The notes under the pieces are model-generated. The model made no database searches, was not told the origin of the DNA, and was given only the letters and a program-made list of their open reading frames with translations. A stretch of DNA of 64,000 nucleotides, taken from the NCBI RefSeq assembly GCF_000244875.1, contig NC_016791.1:1423501-1487500 (forward strand), read 5' to 3'. The position numbers were made by a program, and so were the translations under genes. Origin of the DNA: Clostridium sp. BNL1100 (GTDB lineage Bacteria > Bacillota > Clostridia > Acetivibrionales > DSM-1351). How positions within the stretch are numbered: the first letter of the stretch is position 1; every line of letters starts with the position of its first letter. Shown one piece after another: positions 29,238-39,100 of this stretch.

Positions 29238-30893
29238 ATGACAAAAAGAATTAAAACGATACTATTTATATTTATGGCAACATTTGCTTTACTGGTGACA
29301 AGACTATTTTATATACAGGTTGTTGTTGGTCCCGGCTATTCAAAGGAAGCTTCCAGTCAAAGAGTGAACAACGTTAATATAGAAAATTCAAGAGGCGATT
29401 TTTTGGACAAGAATGGAATAAAGCTTACAGGAAGAACACCAAAAGTAACTGTAGTTCTGAAACCTTCTCTTCTTCGTGGACAGAATGAAGCCGTTGATAA
29501 TATATGCCGGATACTGGGGCTTGATCCCGAAAAAACAAAAGAATCTTTGCAAAGAAAGAATACCCCCATAATAATGGAAGTTGACAGTGAAACAAAGGAT
29601 GTTCTTTCCCAGCTTAATTATGAAGGAATATCTTTTGTAAATACATTAAGCAGATACAACACTGATACCAGGGCAAAACATTTGCTTGGTTACTTGAATA
29701 AGGTTGACCAGGTGGGAAGTTTTGGTCTGGAAAAAATATATGAAAAAACATTGAATTATGGCAAAACAGACTCAATAGGTGTAATAACAGACGGAGGTAA
29801 TAATTTACTGGGTGGTCTCGGATACAGAATAATTGAAGAAAACAGTGAGAATAAAAAGCTGGATATCAGGCTTACCTTAGATTACCATATACAGAGTATT
29901 ATTGAAAAAGTTCTGGATGAAAAGGGATTAACAGGCGCTATTGTAGTAGAAGATGTGGCAACGGGAGATATTGTAGGTATGTGCAGTAAACCGGATTTTG
30001 ACCCCAACGATATTGAAAACTATCTGCTCAATAACAAAAAGCCTTTATTTAACAGAGCTGTTGCCCAGTACAATATCGGTTCAGTTTTCAAGTTGATTGA
30101 TTTGGCTGCCGTATTTGAAAAAGACCAGGATTACAACATGGTATTCAACTGTCCGGGATATATACAAATAGGAGATACAGAGTTTAAATGCTCTTCATAT
30201 AATACCGGAGGCCATGGAACAATAGATATAAACAGTGCACTTGCAAAATCATGCAATGCTTATTTTATTAATATGTCCTTGGAACTGGGTGCTGAACCAA
30301 TAATCTCAATGTGTGAAAAACTAGGTCTTGGAAAATTTACAGGACTGTCTAAACAGGGCATTGAAGAAGCAAAGGGGGTAATTCCCGCCATAACGGATCT
30401 TCAAAATCCCGGTGATGTTGCAAATGTATCTATTGGGCAGGGACAAACTATGGCAACTCCGGTTCAGATAGCTGATATGATAGCTACTATTGCTAACGGT
30501 GGCATAAAAAACAATGTTAATGTAGTTGATTGTATAGTAAACGAAGAAGGTAACAAAGTAAGGGATTTGAAGGAAACAGATCAAAAAAGAGTACTGTCAA
30601 AGGCCACCAGTGACAGGATTAAAAACTTAATGGAAGGTGTTGTAAACACCGGTACAGGGAAAAAGGCCAGTATTGATGAGTATGGGGGCGCAGGAGGCAA
30701 AACGGGAAGTGCTGAAACAGGTCAATATGTAGACGGCCAAAAAGTAGTTCAGGCATGGTTCGCAGGATATTTTCCGGCAAAATCTCCAAAATATTCGGTA
30801 GCTGTTTTTATCGAGGATGGAAGAAGCGGAGGAGAATCAGCAGCACCTATATTTGCAGAGATTGGAAAAGAGATTATGAAAAAAGGACTATAA
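29238..30893 (+). CDS. Penicillin-binding protein, transpeptidase (class B-like)
   Basis: A 551-residue peptidoglycan transpeptidase with one N-terminal membrane segment (TILFIFMATFALLVTRLFYIQVV), an N-terminal dimerisation-type domain, and the penicillin-binding domain. The catalytic triad motifs are SVFK near residue 281, SCN near 337 and KTG near 487. It is shorter than most FtsI/SpoVD proteins and has no C-terminal PASTA domains, so it is perhaps a sporulation- or elongation-related class B protein. AAAGGGG before ATG 29238 sets the start; upstream in-frame codons lack a site. A bidirectional terminator separates it from the minus-strand lysin gene. Confidence 0.9.
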   Translation: MTKRIKTILFIFMATFALLVTRLFYIQVVVGPGYSKEASSQRVNNVNIENSRGDFLDKNGIKLTGRTPKVTVVLKPSLLRGQNEAVDNICRILGLDPEKTKESLQRKNTPIIMEVDSETKDVLSQLNYEGISFVNTLSRYNTDTRAKHLLGYLNKVDQVGSFGLEKIYEKTLNYGKTDSIGVITDGGNNLLGGLGYRIIEENSENKKLDIRLTLDYHIQSIIEKVLDEKGLTGAIVVEDVATGDIVGMCSKPDFDPNDIENYLLNNKKPLFNRAVAQYNIGSVFKLIDLAAVFEKDQDYNMVFNCPGYIQIGDTEFKCSSYNTGGHGTIDINSALAKSCNAYFINMSLELGAEPIISMCEKLGLGKFTGLSKQGIEEAKGVIPAITDLQNPGDVANVSIGQGQTMATPVQIADMIATIANGGIKNNVNVVDCIVNEEGNKVRDLKETDQKRVLSKATSDRIKNLMEGVVNTGTGKKASIDEYGGAGGKTGSAETGQYVDGQKVVQAWFAGYFPAKSPKYSVAVFIEDGRSGGESAAPIFAEIGKEIMKKGL

Positions 30894-30908
30894 CAGAATA
30901 TATTATAA

Positions 30909-30951
30909 AAAATGGTTTCACAACTTATAAATGAGAATGTGAAACCATTTT
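30909..30951. terminator. Bidirectional terminator
   Basis: AAAATGGTTTCACA (30909-30922) pairs perfectly over 14 bp with TGTGAAACCATTTT (30938-30951). It lies between convergent genes (PBP and endolysin) and can serve both. Confidence 0.8.
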
Positions 30952-30982
30952 AACGTAAGGGCTTGCTGGCAGTAAGCAGTTT

Positions 30983-31687
30983 TTATTTGGCCTTACATCC
31001 AAGCACCTTTACTATGTTCATTATAAAACTGTCAAAATATTTTATTTCTTTAAGCTTTGGGAGCCAGTATTCTGGATTGCTTTGGGTTCTCTTAATTATA
31101 TCTTCTGCATTTGTAAAATCGTGTCCCAAAATTTCCTGACATACCTGTAAAACCTCTTTTGCCTTATACTTTGTATTCGGACCCGGAATTCCGTCATTCA
31201 CAAGTCCTGTCATAGACTGAAAATCTTTGATATTCATAGTACAATTTACCCCCTTCAGACAGCTGTTCCTGATTGCTATTTTTTGATCCTCACTTATCCC
31301 TATATGCTCAATCAATTGAACATGCCAAGGCTCATAGGACATGGGCTTTACCAAACCATACTTTTTTAGCTGACTGTTGGTAAGTTCTTCAAACCAGCCA
31401 TTCATATCCATTGCAATACAGAAGCAATGATTTGATTTTCCATAAGCAGCTGCAAGACATCTTCTGTTACTTCCCGTACCGATATACACTGAGCCGTCAT
31501 TTAATTGATAGCTACCCTTATTCTGAGCCAAAACCAGTTTGGCTGTGGCTTTTTGACATTCCAGAGAGCGATACCCTGCTGAACACTCGGCGTCTTTTTG
31601 AAAATCATTGCATACTCGGTTTACTGCGTCTAGCAGTTTAGGAAATATGTAAGCCTGATCAGGATGTTTGAATTTTACACTATGCAT
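30983..31687 (-). CDS. M15-family peptidase, endolysin-like (VanY-type)
   Basis: A 234-residue peptidoglycan-cleaving metallopeptidase. Zinc ligands of the M15/VanY family are expected at His87 (KSNH), Asp94 (AMDMNG) and His122 in EPWH, with Glu119 as the catalytic base; SAGYRSLE is the usual upstream motif. The C-terminal part carries a FQSMTGLVNDGIPGPNTKYKA stretch that resembles a peptidoglycan-binding domain. There is no signal peptide, as in phage endolysins that leave through a holin. The gene overlaps the holin-like gene by eight bases, so the two form a lysis cassette. A cell-wall remodelling role in the host is the alternative. Confidence 0.82.
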   Translation of the reverse strand: MHSVKFKHPDQAYIFPKLLDAVNRVCNDFQKDAECSAGYRSLECQKATAKLVLAQNKGSYQLNDGSVYIGTGSNRRCLAAAYGKSNHCFCIAMDMNGWFEELTNSQLKKYGLVKPMSYEPWHVQLIEHIGISEDQKIAIRNSCLKGVNCTMNIKDFQSMTGLVNDGIPGPNTKYKAKEVLQVCQEILGHDFTNAEDIIKRTQSNPEYWLPKLKEIKYFDSFIMNIVKVLGCKAK

Positions 31688-31976
31688 CTTTAACCAACTC
31701 CTCCCTTATTTCATTTATTCTGAGATGAGCTTGTTTAGCACTTTCCTCAACACGGGCCAATCTATCTGCATGGTTGTTTACAGTATTGTTAAGGCACCTT
31801 ATTTCAAGCAGTGTAGTATCACTGCTCCGCTTAATATAATCAATATCTGCCTTAAGCTGCCCGGCCTCAATACCGCTTTGCTTGGATTCACCTTTAATCC
31901 TCGCCTGCATTGTAATATAACCGAAAATAATCCCGCAAACAGCCGCAACGCATGTAATTAAAATGTTTAATTGCAT
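31680..31976 (-). CDS. Holin-like small membrane protein (XhlA-like)
   Basis: A 98-residue protein with one N-terminal membrane segment (LNILITCVAAVCGIIFGYI) followed by a charged coiled coil (DADRLARVEESAKQAHLRINEIREE-type heptads). This is the layout of XhlA-like accessory holins of Gram-positive phages, although XhlA itself has its membrane part at the C-terminus, so the orientation is reversed here. GAGGGGGTG lies before ATG 31976. It is followed immediately by the endolysin gene. The role in releasing particles is inferred from the pairing. Confidence 0.65.
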   Translation of the reverse strand: MQLNILITCVAAVCGIIFGYITMQARIKGESKQSGIEAGQLKADIDYIKRSSDTTLLEIRCLNNTVNNHADRLARVEESAKQAHLRINEIREELVKDA

Positions 31977-32005
31977 CTGCACCCCCTCTTTCTTTTTTTA
32001 TATAA

Positions 32006-32035
32006 AAAGGACTACCTATTTATAAGTAATCCTTT
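32006..32035 (-). terminator. Stem-loop upstream of the lysis pair
   Basis: On the minus strand a 10-bp stem with one G-T pair (arms 32026-32035 and 32006-32015) ends in TTTTTAT. It lies between the sigma-like genes and the holin-like gene and may be a weak terminator or attenuator. The remaining gap, 32040-32290, shows nothing I can name. Confidence 0.4.
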
Positions 32036-32294
32036 CGGTTAATATTACAATCATATCTTATAAAAATTTTTACAACCTACCCGATTTGATGGATTTAATA
32101 AATAGTTTATGAAAATAAGTTTATGGAAATATTAGTTTGGCTATGAATATAGCCGGAGTGGATGACAGATTTTTGCACAGGACATTTTAGTATATGTTTT
32201 CTGCAAAAGGACTGCAATTATTTCCATGGCAGCTACATATTATAGAATTAAAAACTGAATGGATATAAACAAATTGTTCTTTCCGTAAAAAAGA

Positions 32295-32513
32295 TTATAA
32301 CTGATAATGTATTATACTCATTAGTTCAATTTTAAGTGTTTGAATAGCATCCTCTCTTGGAAGCATGATATATCTGGATAAATATTCAATATCAGCATTG
32401 AAATAATCCAAAATCTTATCCATACATTCTTTATCACCTTGTTGAGCCTTTTTAACCATCTCTAAAAATCCATTAGATTTTTCCGCAATAACTCCAATCC
32501 CTTCTTTTTCCAT
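32295..32513 (-). CDS. Sigma region 2-like small protein (RsoA/YvrHa-like)
   Basis: A 72-residue helical protein. The pattern MVKKAQQGDKECMDKILDYF followed by REDAIQTLKIEL resembles the start of sigma-70 region 2 and the small HTH_16/YvrHa group. In B. subtilis RsoA (YvrHa) supplies the -10/core-binding half of a two-part sigma factor with SigO (YvrI). A strong GGGGGTGA site precedes ATG 32513. The gene overlaps the preceding region-4 gene by 52 bases in another frame, so the two are co-translated, as expected for partners. The role is inferred. Confidence 0.6.
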   Translation of the reverse strand: MEKEGIGVIAEKSNGFLEMVKKAQQGDKECMDKILDYFNADIEYLSRYIMLPREDAIQTLKIELMSIIHYQL

Positions 32514-32812
32514 TTGTTCACCCCCTGTTGAGTCATATGTAATTCGAGTGCAACTTCTTTTTCTGTCATTTCATCAATTATTGTTTTTTCTAAAATGAAT
32601 CTGCACTTTTCCCATGGTATGGTGTCCAATAGTTCTTTTACATATAGTTTTGAAAGTATTTCTGTTTCAAACCCACAGTTATACGCCTGATTTTCAAAAA
32701 TTATCTGACATTCTTTAGCTTGTTGAACACGCGCTTTATACTGTATTCTCCATGCTGCTCTTCTCAGTAGTTTTCTGCAATTTTCCACCGAGATGTCATC
32801 GTTTGTATACAT
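32462..32812 (-). CDS. Sigma region 4-like protein (SigO/YvrI- or Xpf-like)
   Basis: A 116-residue protein whose C-terminal half is a helix-turn-helix of sigma-70 region 4 type (ILEKTIIDEMTEKEVALELHMTQQGVNKWKKKGLELLRKNL). The region 2 part is not present in this chain, but the downstream overlapping gene looks like it. Related proteins (Xpf of PBSX, YvrI) drive late phage-like genes. GGAGG precedes ATG 32812. It is transcribed away from the giant HYR-CBM3 gene. It may control the lysis pair, the eCIS, or both; the sequence alone does not say which. Confidence 0.65.
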   Translation of the reverse strand: MYTNDDISVENCRKLLRRAAWRIQYKARVQQAKECQIIFENQAYNCGFETEILSKLYVKELLDTIPWEKCRFILEKTIIDEMTEKEVALELHMTQQGVNKWKKKGLELLRKNLMDF

Positions 32813-32971
32813 AAATATACCTCCGAAGTATGATGGTTTTTGTAATTCAATAATCCGTCTTTTAACAGTGTTTTACTTGTGTGAATTCTTTTTTGCTAGT
32901 GATGTCTTCCCGTGGTGTTTCACTAATATAGTAATATTTTCGGTACATATAACAACCATAATTTAAAAAAA

Positions 32972-32997
32972 TTACAATTACTTACATAAAATTGTAA
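32972..32997. promoter_or_regulatory. Inverted repeat in divergent intergenic region
   Basis: TTACAATT (32972-32979) and AATTGTAA (32990-32997) are perfect 8-base arms around 10 bases, between the divergent sigma-like and HYR-CBM3 genes. A TTTTTT run follows, so it could be an operator or a weak terminator. Confidence 0.35.
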
Positions 32998-33063
32998 CTA
33001 GTTTTTTAAAAAAAGTTGTAAAGAGTGGGGAGAAATTGCCTTTATATAAGAAGGAGGTTTAAT

Positions 33064-33090
33064 TTGAAAGGTTGTATTCTGACTTTTTAA
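33064..33090 (+). other. Possible 8-codon leader peptide with perfect Shine-Dalgarno
   Basis: AAGGAGG at 33051-33057 is followed six bases later by TTG 33064 and a short frame MKGCILTF ending at TAA 33088-33090. A second site, GGGGGTG, with ATG 33117 leads only to a two-codon frame. Both lie in the 370-base region upstream of the giant gene, which also holds an inverted repeat at 32972-32997. Confidence 0.3.
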
Positions 33091-33182
33091 TAAAAAAAAA
33101 GGGGGTGTTGGTTTTTATGTATTTGTAGGATGTCTTAGATTATATTTTGAAAAATACAAAATAAGCAATTGGAGGAATTCAG

Positions 33183-36100
33183 ATGAAAGAAAAAAAATCG
33201 CCTTTTGCGGCGAAGAGTAAGAGCATTAGCATGCTACACAAGTGGGTGTGCTGCATCCTGCTTGGGGTACTGTCATTCTCGTTGGCAGTAGTATTAAGTG
33301 ATGGGCAGGCATATTCTGCTGATACCTCAGGGTCTGCTTTATATGCAGTTTCTCCGCTCCGTCAACAGATGATGTTATCACAGCCTTCGCCGGCAGTAAC
33401 CGGAGGACGAGGATTTATGATGCCTCTGACAGTTGTAGCGAAGGATGCTGAAGGAAAGCCTCTTGCCGGTATTCCGGTTACTTTTGAAGTATCCGATAGT
33501 AAAATAGTAATTGCACAAATGAGAGGCTACGAAAGCAGGTTTATTACTGCTACGACGGATGCAAATGGTATGGCATCTTGTGTAAATACATATACAGGCT
33601 ATGTAGGCGAGGGCTACCAACTGTATTCACTAATCACAGGGTCAATAGAAAATCTGCAGGTTAAGGCAAGTGTCCCCGGATTGAATACTATAACCTTTAC
33701 AGTTCAGGTAGGGACATATAGGGCAAACCTTGTAGATAACACTCCTCCGCTAATGTCTGTAAGTGCAAAGGATGACACCGGTGCTGAATATATAGCTGGA
33801 AAGTGGACTAATCATACGGTTACTGTAACCTATGAAGCTAAAGATACAATGTCTGCTATAAAAAGCTGTACACCGGAGCAGGTTTTTTCAGACGATGGTG
33901 CAAACATGACATCTACAGGTACTGCGGTTGATAGTGCAAACAATACTTCAACTCTGACATTTAGTCCCATATGTGTTGATAAATCTCCTCCTTCTACCAA
34001 TGCCACATTACCAAATGCAGAAGCATTTGGATGGTACAACAAAAATGTTCCAATTAGCTTTGGTGGGACGGATTCCTATTCCGGTGTTGAATCAATTTAT
34101 TACAGGATTGGCAACGGTGAGGAAATAAAACTTCCCGGCCCGAGTGCAACAGCAGTTGTTGAATTAGAAGGATCTCAGGAAATCTACTTTTATGCGGTTG
34201 ACAAAGCCGGCAATATTGAAAGTACTAAAACAGTATATACCAAATTAGATAAGTCTCCTCCCGAAGTAGCATGTAGTGTCAGTCCCGAAAGTTACGAAAA
34301 TGGCTGGAATGACACTAATGTTACTGTTACTCTTAAAGCAACGGATATATATTCAAATGTTAAAGAAATTCATTACAAAATCGGTGAAACAGGCACAGAG
34401 AATATAGTTCAGGGAACCCAGAAATCCTTCATGATAAATACCGAGGGCATTACTGATGTAATCTACTGGGCTATTGATAGAGTAGGGAATAGCAGTACTC
34501 AACAATGTACCCAAGTAAAGATTGATAAAACAAATCCAGCGGTGTACCCGCCTAAAGATATAACTGTTGAAGCAACTGCAGTAAAAACTCCTTTGAACAT
34601 AGGTATTGCAACGGTTGAAGATATGTCAGATGTTGAACTGACAAACGATGCACCTGTAGACGGATTCCCTGTAGGAGTAACTTTCGTAACATGGAAAGCA
34701 AGGGATAAAGTGGGAAATATGACTTCTGCTGTACAGACGATTACTGTGAAAGATACCATAGCACCTGTGCTTACGGTACAAGGTGATATAGTTGTCGAAG
34801 CCACCGGGGTAGGAACCAAGGTTTCGCTTCCTCCTGCAAAAGCAACGGACATATTCCCTGTAGCTATTTCAAACGATTCTCCTGAAGAATTTCCTGTAGG
34901 AGAGACGCTTGTTACATGGACTGCAGAGGATGCAAATAAAAATATTACTAAAGCGACTGAAAAAGTAATAGTAATTGATTCTACAAAACCAGTTCTTACT
35001 GTTCCTGATAATATGACGATAGAAGCAATTGGAAGAAGAACACCTGTAAATATAGGTCAAGCATTGGCTACAGATATATTTAAAGTGGATATAACTAATA
35101 ATGCTCCTATTGACTATCCGGTGGGAAAAGCCACGGTTACATGGAAGGCAACAGATGCCAATGGTAATGTGACCACCAAAGACCAGATAATAACCGTTCA
35201 GGATACAAAAGCACCGGATCTGGTTATTCCGGAAGACATAACAATTGAAGCAACAGACAGAAAAATGGTGTTGGACATCGGTCAAGCAACGGCAACAGAT
35301 ATATTCAATGTCACAGTTTCAAGTAATGCTCCTGAATACTATACTATAGGGACAACACATGTAATATGGAAAGCTGTTGATGAAAATGGCAATGTTACAA
35401 CTAAAGTTCAGAATATAACTGTAACAGACAAAACCAAACCGGTCATAACAAGACCAGCAGATATTAAAGTAGAAGCTACGGGAATTTTGACACCAGTACA
35501 GATACAAGTACCAGAAGCATACGACATATTCCCTATTGTAATTTCCAGCAATTGCCCTGAGACTAAGCTGTTTCCTATAGGAACTACAATTATCAAATGG
35601 AAGGTAATTGATGAAAATGGAAACGAAAGCATTATTGAACAGCGCATTACAGTAGTAGACACAACAAAGCCGCTATTGACAGTACCAAAAGACGTAAAAG
35701 TTGAGGCAACGGGAATAAGAACTCCTGTAAACATAGGTCAAGCCATAGCAAGTGATATATTCAGTGTAGATATAAAAAATAACGCACCAAATGACTATCC
35801 AATTGGTACAACCAAAGTAATATGGACTGCAACTGACGCAAATGGCAATATAACTATCGGCTATCAGAACGTAACCGTAGAAGATACAACAAAACCTGTT
35901 CTTTCAGTGCCCGGGGACAAAAAGGTGGAAGCAACTGCCATAAGAACACCCGTAGACCCTGGTATAGCTACAGCAAAAGATATTTTCCCGGTTACAATAA
36001 AAAATGATGCTCCGGCGGATTATCCTATTGGAACCACACCTATCACATGGACAGCAACGGATGAAAATCAAAATGCAGATACAAAGGTTCAGAATATTAC

Positions 36101-39100
36101 TATTGTTGATACAACAAAGCCTTTGTTAATTATTCCTGATGATATAACAATTGAGGCAACGCAGGTAAGAACACCAGTAGACATAGGCAAAGCAGAAGCC
36201 AAGGATATATTCCCAGTAGAAATAAAGAACAATGCTCCTGCAGATTTCCCGGTGGGAATTACCAAAGTTATCTGGACAGCAACAGATGCTAACGGAAATC
36301 AAAGCGAAGCTTTACAGAACGTAATTGTAAAGGATACTACAAAACCTGTTTTGACAATTCCAAATGATATTACATTGGAGGCTACTGCTAAACTCACCCC
36401 TGTTGATATCGGAAAGGCCGATGCAAAAGACATATTCCCTGTTGAAATTAAAAATAATGCACCTGAGGCTTATCCTCTTGGTACAACAGTGGTAACCTGG
36501 ACTGCAACTGATGCAAACGGAAACGCAATAACTAAAACACAAAATATAACCATTACAGACAAGACATGTCCAATTCTTGAAGTGCCGGAGGACATAACTA
36601 AAGAGGCTACCGCAATTTTAACACCAGCAGACATTGGTCAAGCCATAGCAACTGACATATTTGATCCAAGTACAAAAAATGATGCTCCACAAGCTTATCC
36701 TCTGGGAACAACAGTAGTAACCTGGACAGCCACTGATACAAACGGAAATACTACAACTAAAACACAAAGAATAAGAATTGTTGATACTACACCGCCGGAA
36801 CTTAATATCCCAGGTGATATAACCAAGGAAGCAACAGCTATATTGACTCCTGTGGATATTGGACAGGCATCAGCAAAGGATATATTCGACGTAAAGGTTG
36901 CAAATAATATACCGGAAGCCTATCCGGTAGGAACAACAGAAGTAACCTGGACAGCAACCGATGCCAACGGAAATTCTACAACTAAAGTACAGAAAATAAC
37001 AATAACAGACACTACCAAGCCTACATTAAAGGTTCCAGAAGATATAAAAACAGAAGCAACAGCAATAAATACACCTGTTGATGTTGGGATTGCAGAAGCA
37101 ACTGACATTTTCGAGGTAAACGTAAAGAATGATGCTCCTGAAACCTTCCCAATCGGGACAACAGAAGTTACATGGACAGCTACCGATGCAAATGGAAACG
37201 TAACAACAGCGGTACAAAAAGTAACAATACAGGATACAACAAAGCCGTTGCTTTTAATCCCTGACGATATAACAACCGAAGCAACAGCAGTAAATACACC
37301 AGTAGCAGTAGGAGATCCAAAAGCAACTGACATTTTCAAGGTAGAAGTAAAGAATAATGCTCCAGAAGCCTTCCCAATCGGATTAACAGAAGTTACCTGG
37401 ACAGCTACCGATGAAAACGGAAATGTAACAACAGCGGTACAAAAAGTAACAATACAGGATACAACAAAGCCGTTGCTTTTAATCCCTGACGATATAACAA
37501 CCGAAGCAACAGCAGTAAATACACCAGTAGTAATAGGAACTGCAGAAGCAACTGACATTTTCAAGGTAGAAGTAAAGAATAATGCTCCAGAAGCCTTCCC
37601 AATCGGATTAACAGAAGTGACCTGGACAGCTACCGATGAAAACGGAAATGTAACAACAGCGGTACAAAAAGTAACAATACAGGATACAACAAAGCCATTA
37701 CTTCTAATACCCGACGATATAACAACCGAAGCAACAGCAGTAAATACACCGGTAGCAGTAGGAGATGCAACAGCAACAGACATTTTCAAGGTAGAAGTAA
37801 AGAGTGATGCTCCGGAAACCTTCCCAATCGGAACAACAGAAGTTACCTGGACAGCTACCGATGAAAATGGAAATGTAACAACAGCGGTACAAAAAGTAAC
37901 AATACAGGATACAACAAAGCCATTGCTTTTAAAACCTGATGATATAACAACCGAAGCAACTGCAGTAAATACACCTGTTATTATTGCTGAAGCAACAGCA
38001 ACAGACATTTTCAAGGTAGAAGTAAAGAGTGATGCTCCTGAAACCTTCCCAATCGGATTAACAGAAGTTACCTGGACAGCTACCGATGAAAATGGAAATG
38101 TAACAACAGCGGTACAAAAAGTAACAGTACAGGATACAACAAAACCTGAATTGGTTATACCAAAAGACATAACAACCGAAGCAACTGCGGTAAATACACC
38201 AGTAACAGTAGGAACTGCAGAAGCAACAGACATTTTCAAGGTAGAAGTAAAAAGTGATGCTCCTGAAACCTTCCCAATCGGATTAACAGAAGTTACCTGG
38301 ACAGCTACCGATGAAAACGGAAATGAAGCTACAGCCGTACAAAAAGTAACAATACAGGATACAACAAAACCTGAACTGGTTATACCAAAAGACATAACAA
38401 CCGAAGCAACTGCGGTAAATACACCAGTAGTAATCGGAACTGCAGAAGCAACTGACATTTTCAAGGTAGAAGTAAAGAGTGATGCTCCGGAAGCCTTCCC
38501 AATCGGAACAACAGAAGTAACCTGGACAGCTACCGATGAAAACGGAAATGCAGCAACAGCGGTACAAAAAGTAACAATACAGGATACAACAAAGCCTGTG
38601 ATAAGCGTTCCACAAGACATAACAACCGAAGCAACTGCAGTAAACACACCAGTACCAATAGGAACTGCAGAAGCAACAGACATTTTCAAGGTAGAAGTAA
38701 AGAATAATGCTCCAGAAGCCTTCCCAATCGGAACAACAGAAGTAACTTGGACAGCTACCGATGAAAACGGAAATGCAGCAACAGCGGTACAAAAAGTAAC
38801 AATACAGGATACAACCAAGCCTGTAATGAGCGTTCCACAAGAAATAACAACTGAGGCAACGGCAATAAAAACACCTGTTGAAATTGGAAAAGCAACAGCC
38901 TATGACATTTTCCACGTGGATATTACAAACGACGGTTTGTTGGATTATCCGATAAATACGACGAAAGTAACCTGGACAGCAACCGATGCAAATGGAAATG
39001 TTACTACAGGTTATCAGAATGTAACAATCATAGATACTACTAAGCCTAAATTGACCGTTCCTGAGAACATAACCGTGGAAGCTACAGCGGTAAGGACCCC

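Noticed and set aside
36920-38818. A 632-codon open frame on the minus strand inside the HYR gene
   Set aside because: It is the reverse reading of the 225-bp tandem units, whose codon pattern avoids stops on the other strand; it has no ribosome site and repeats with the same period.
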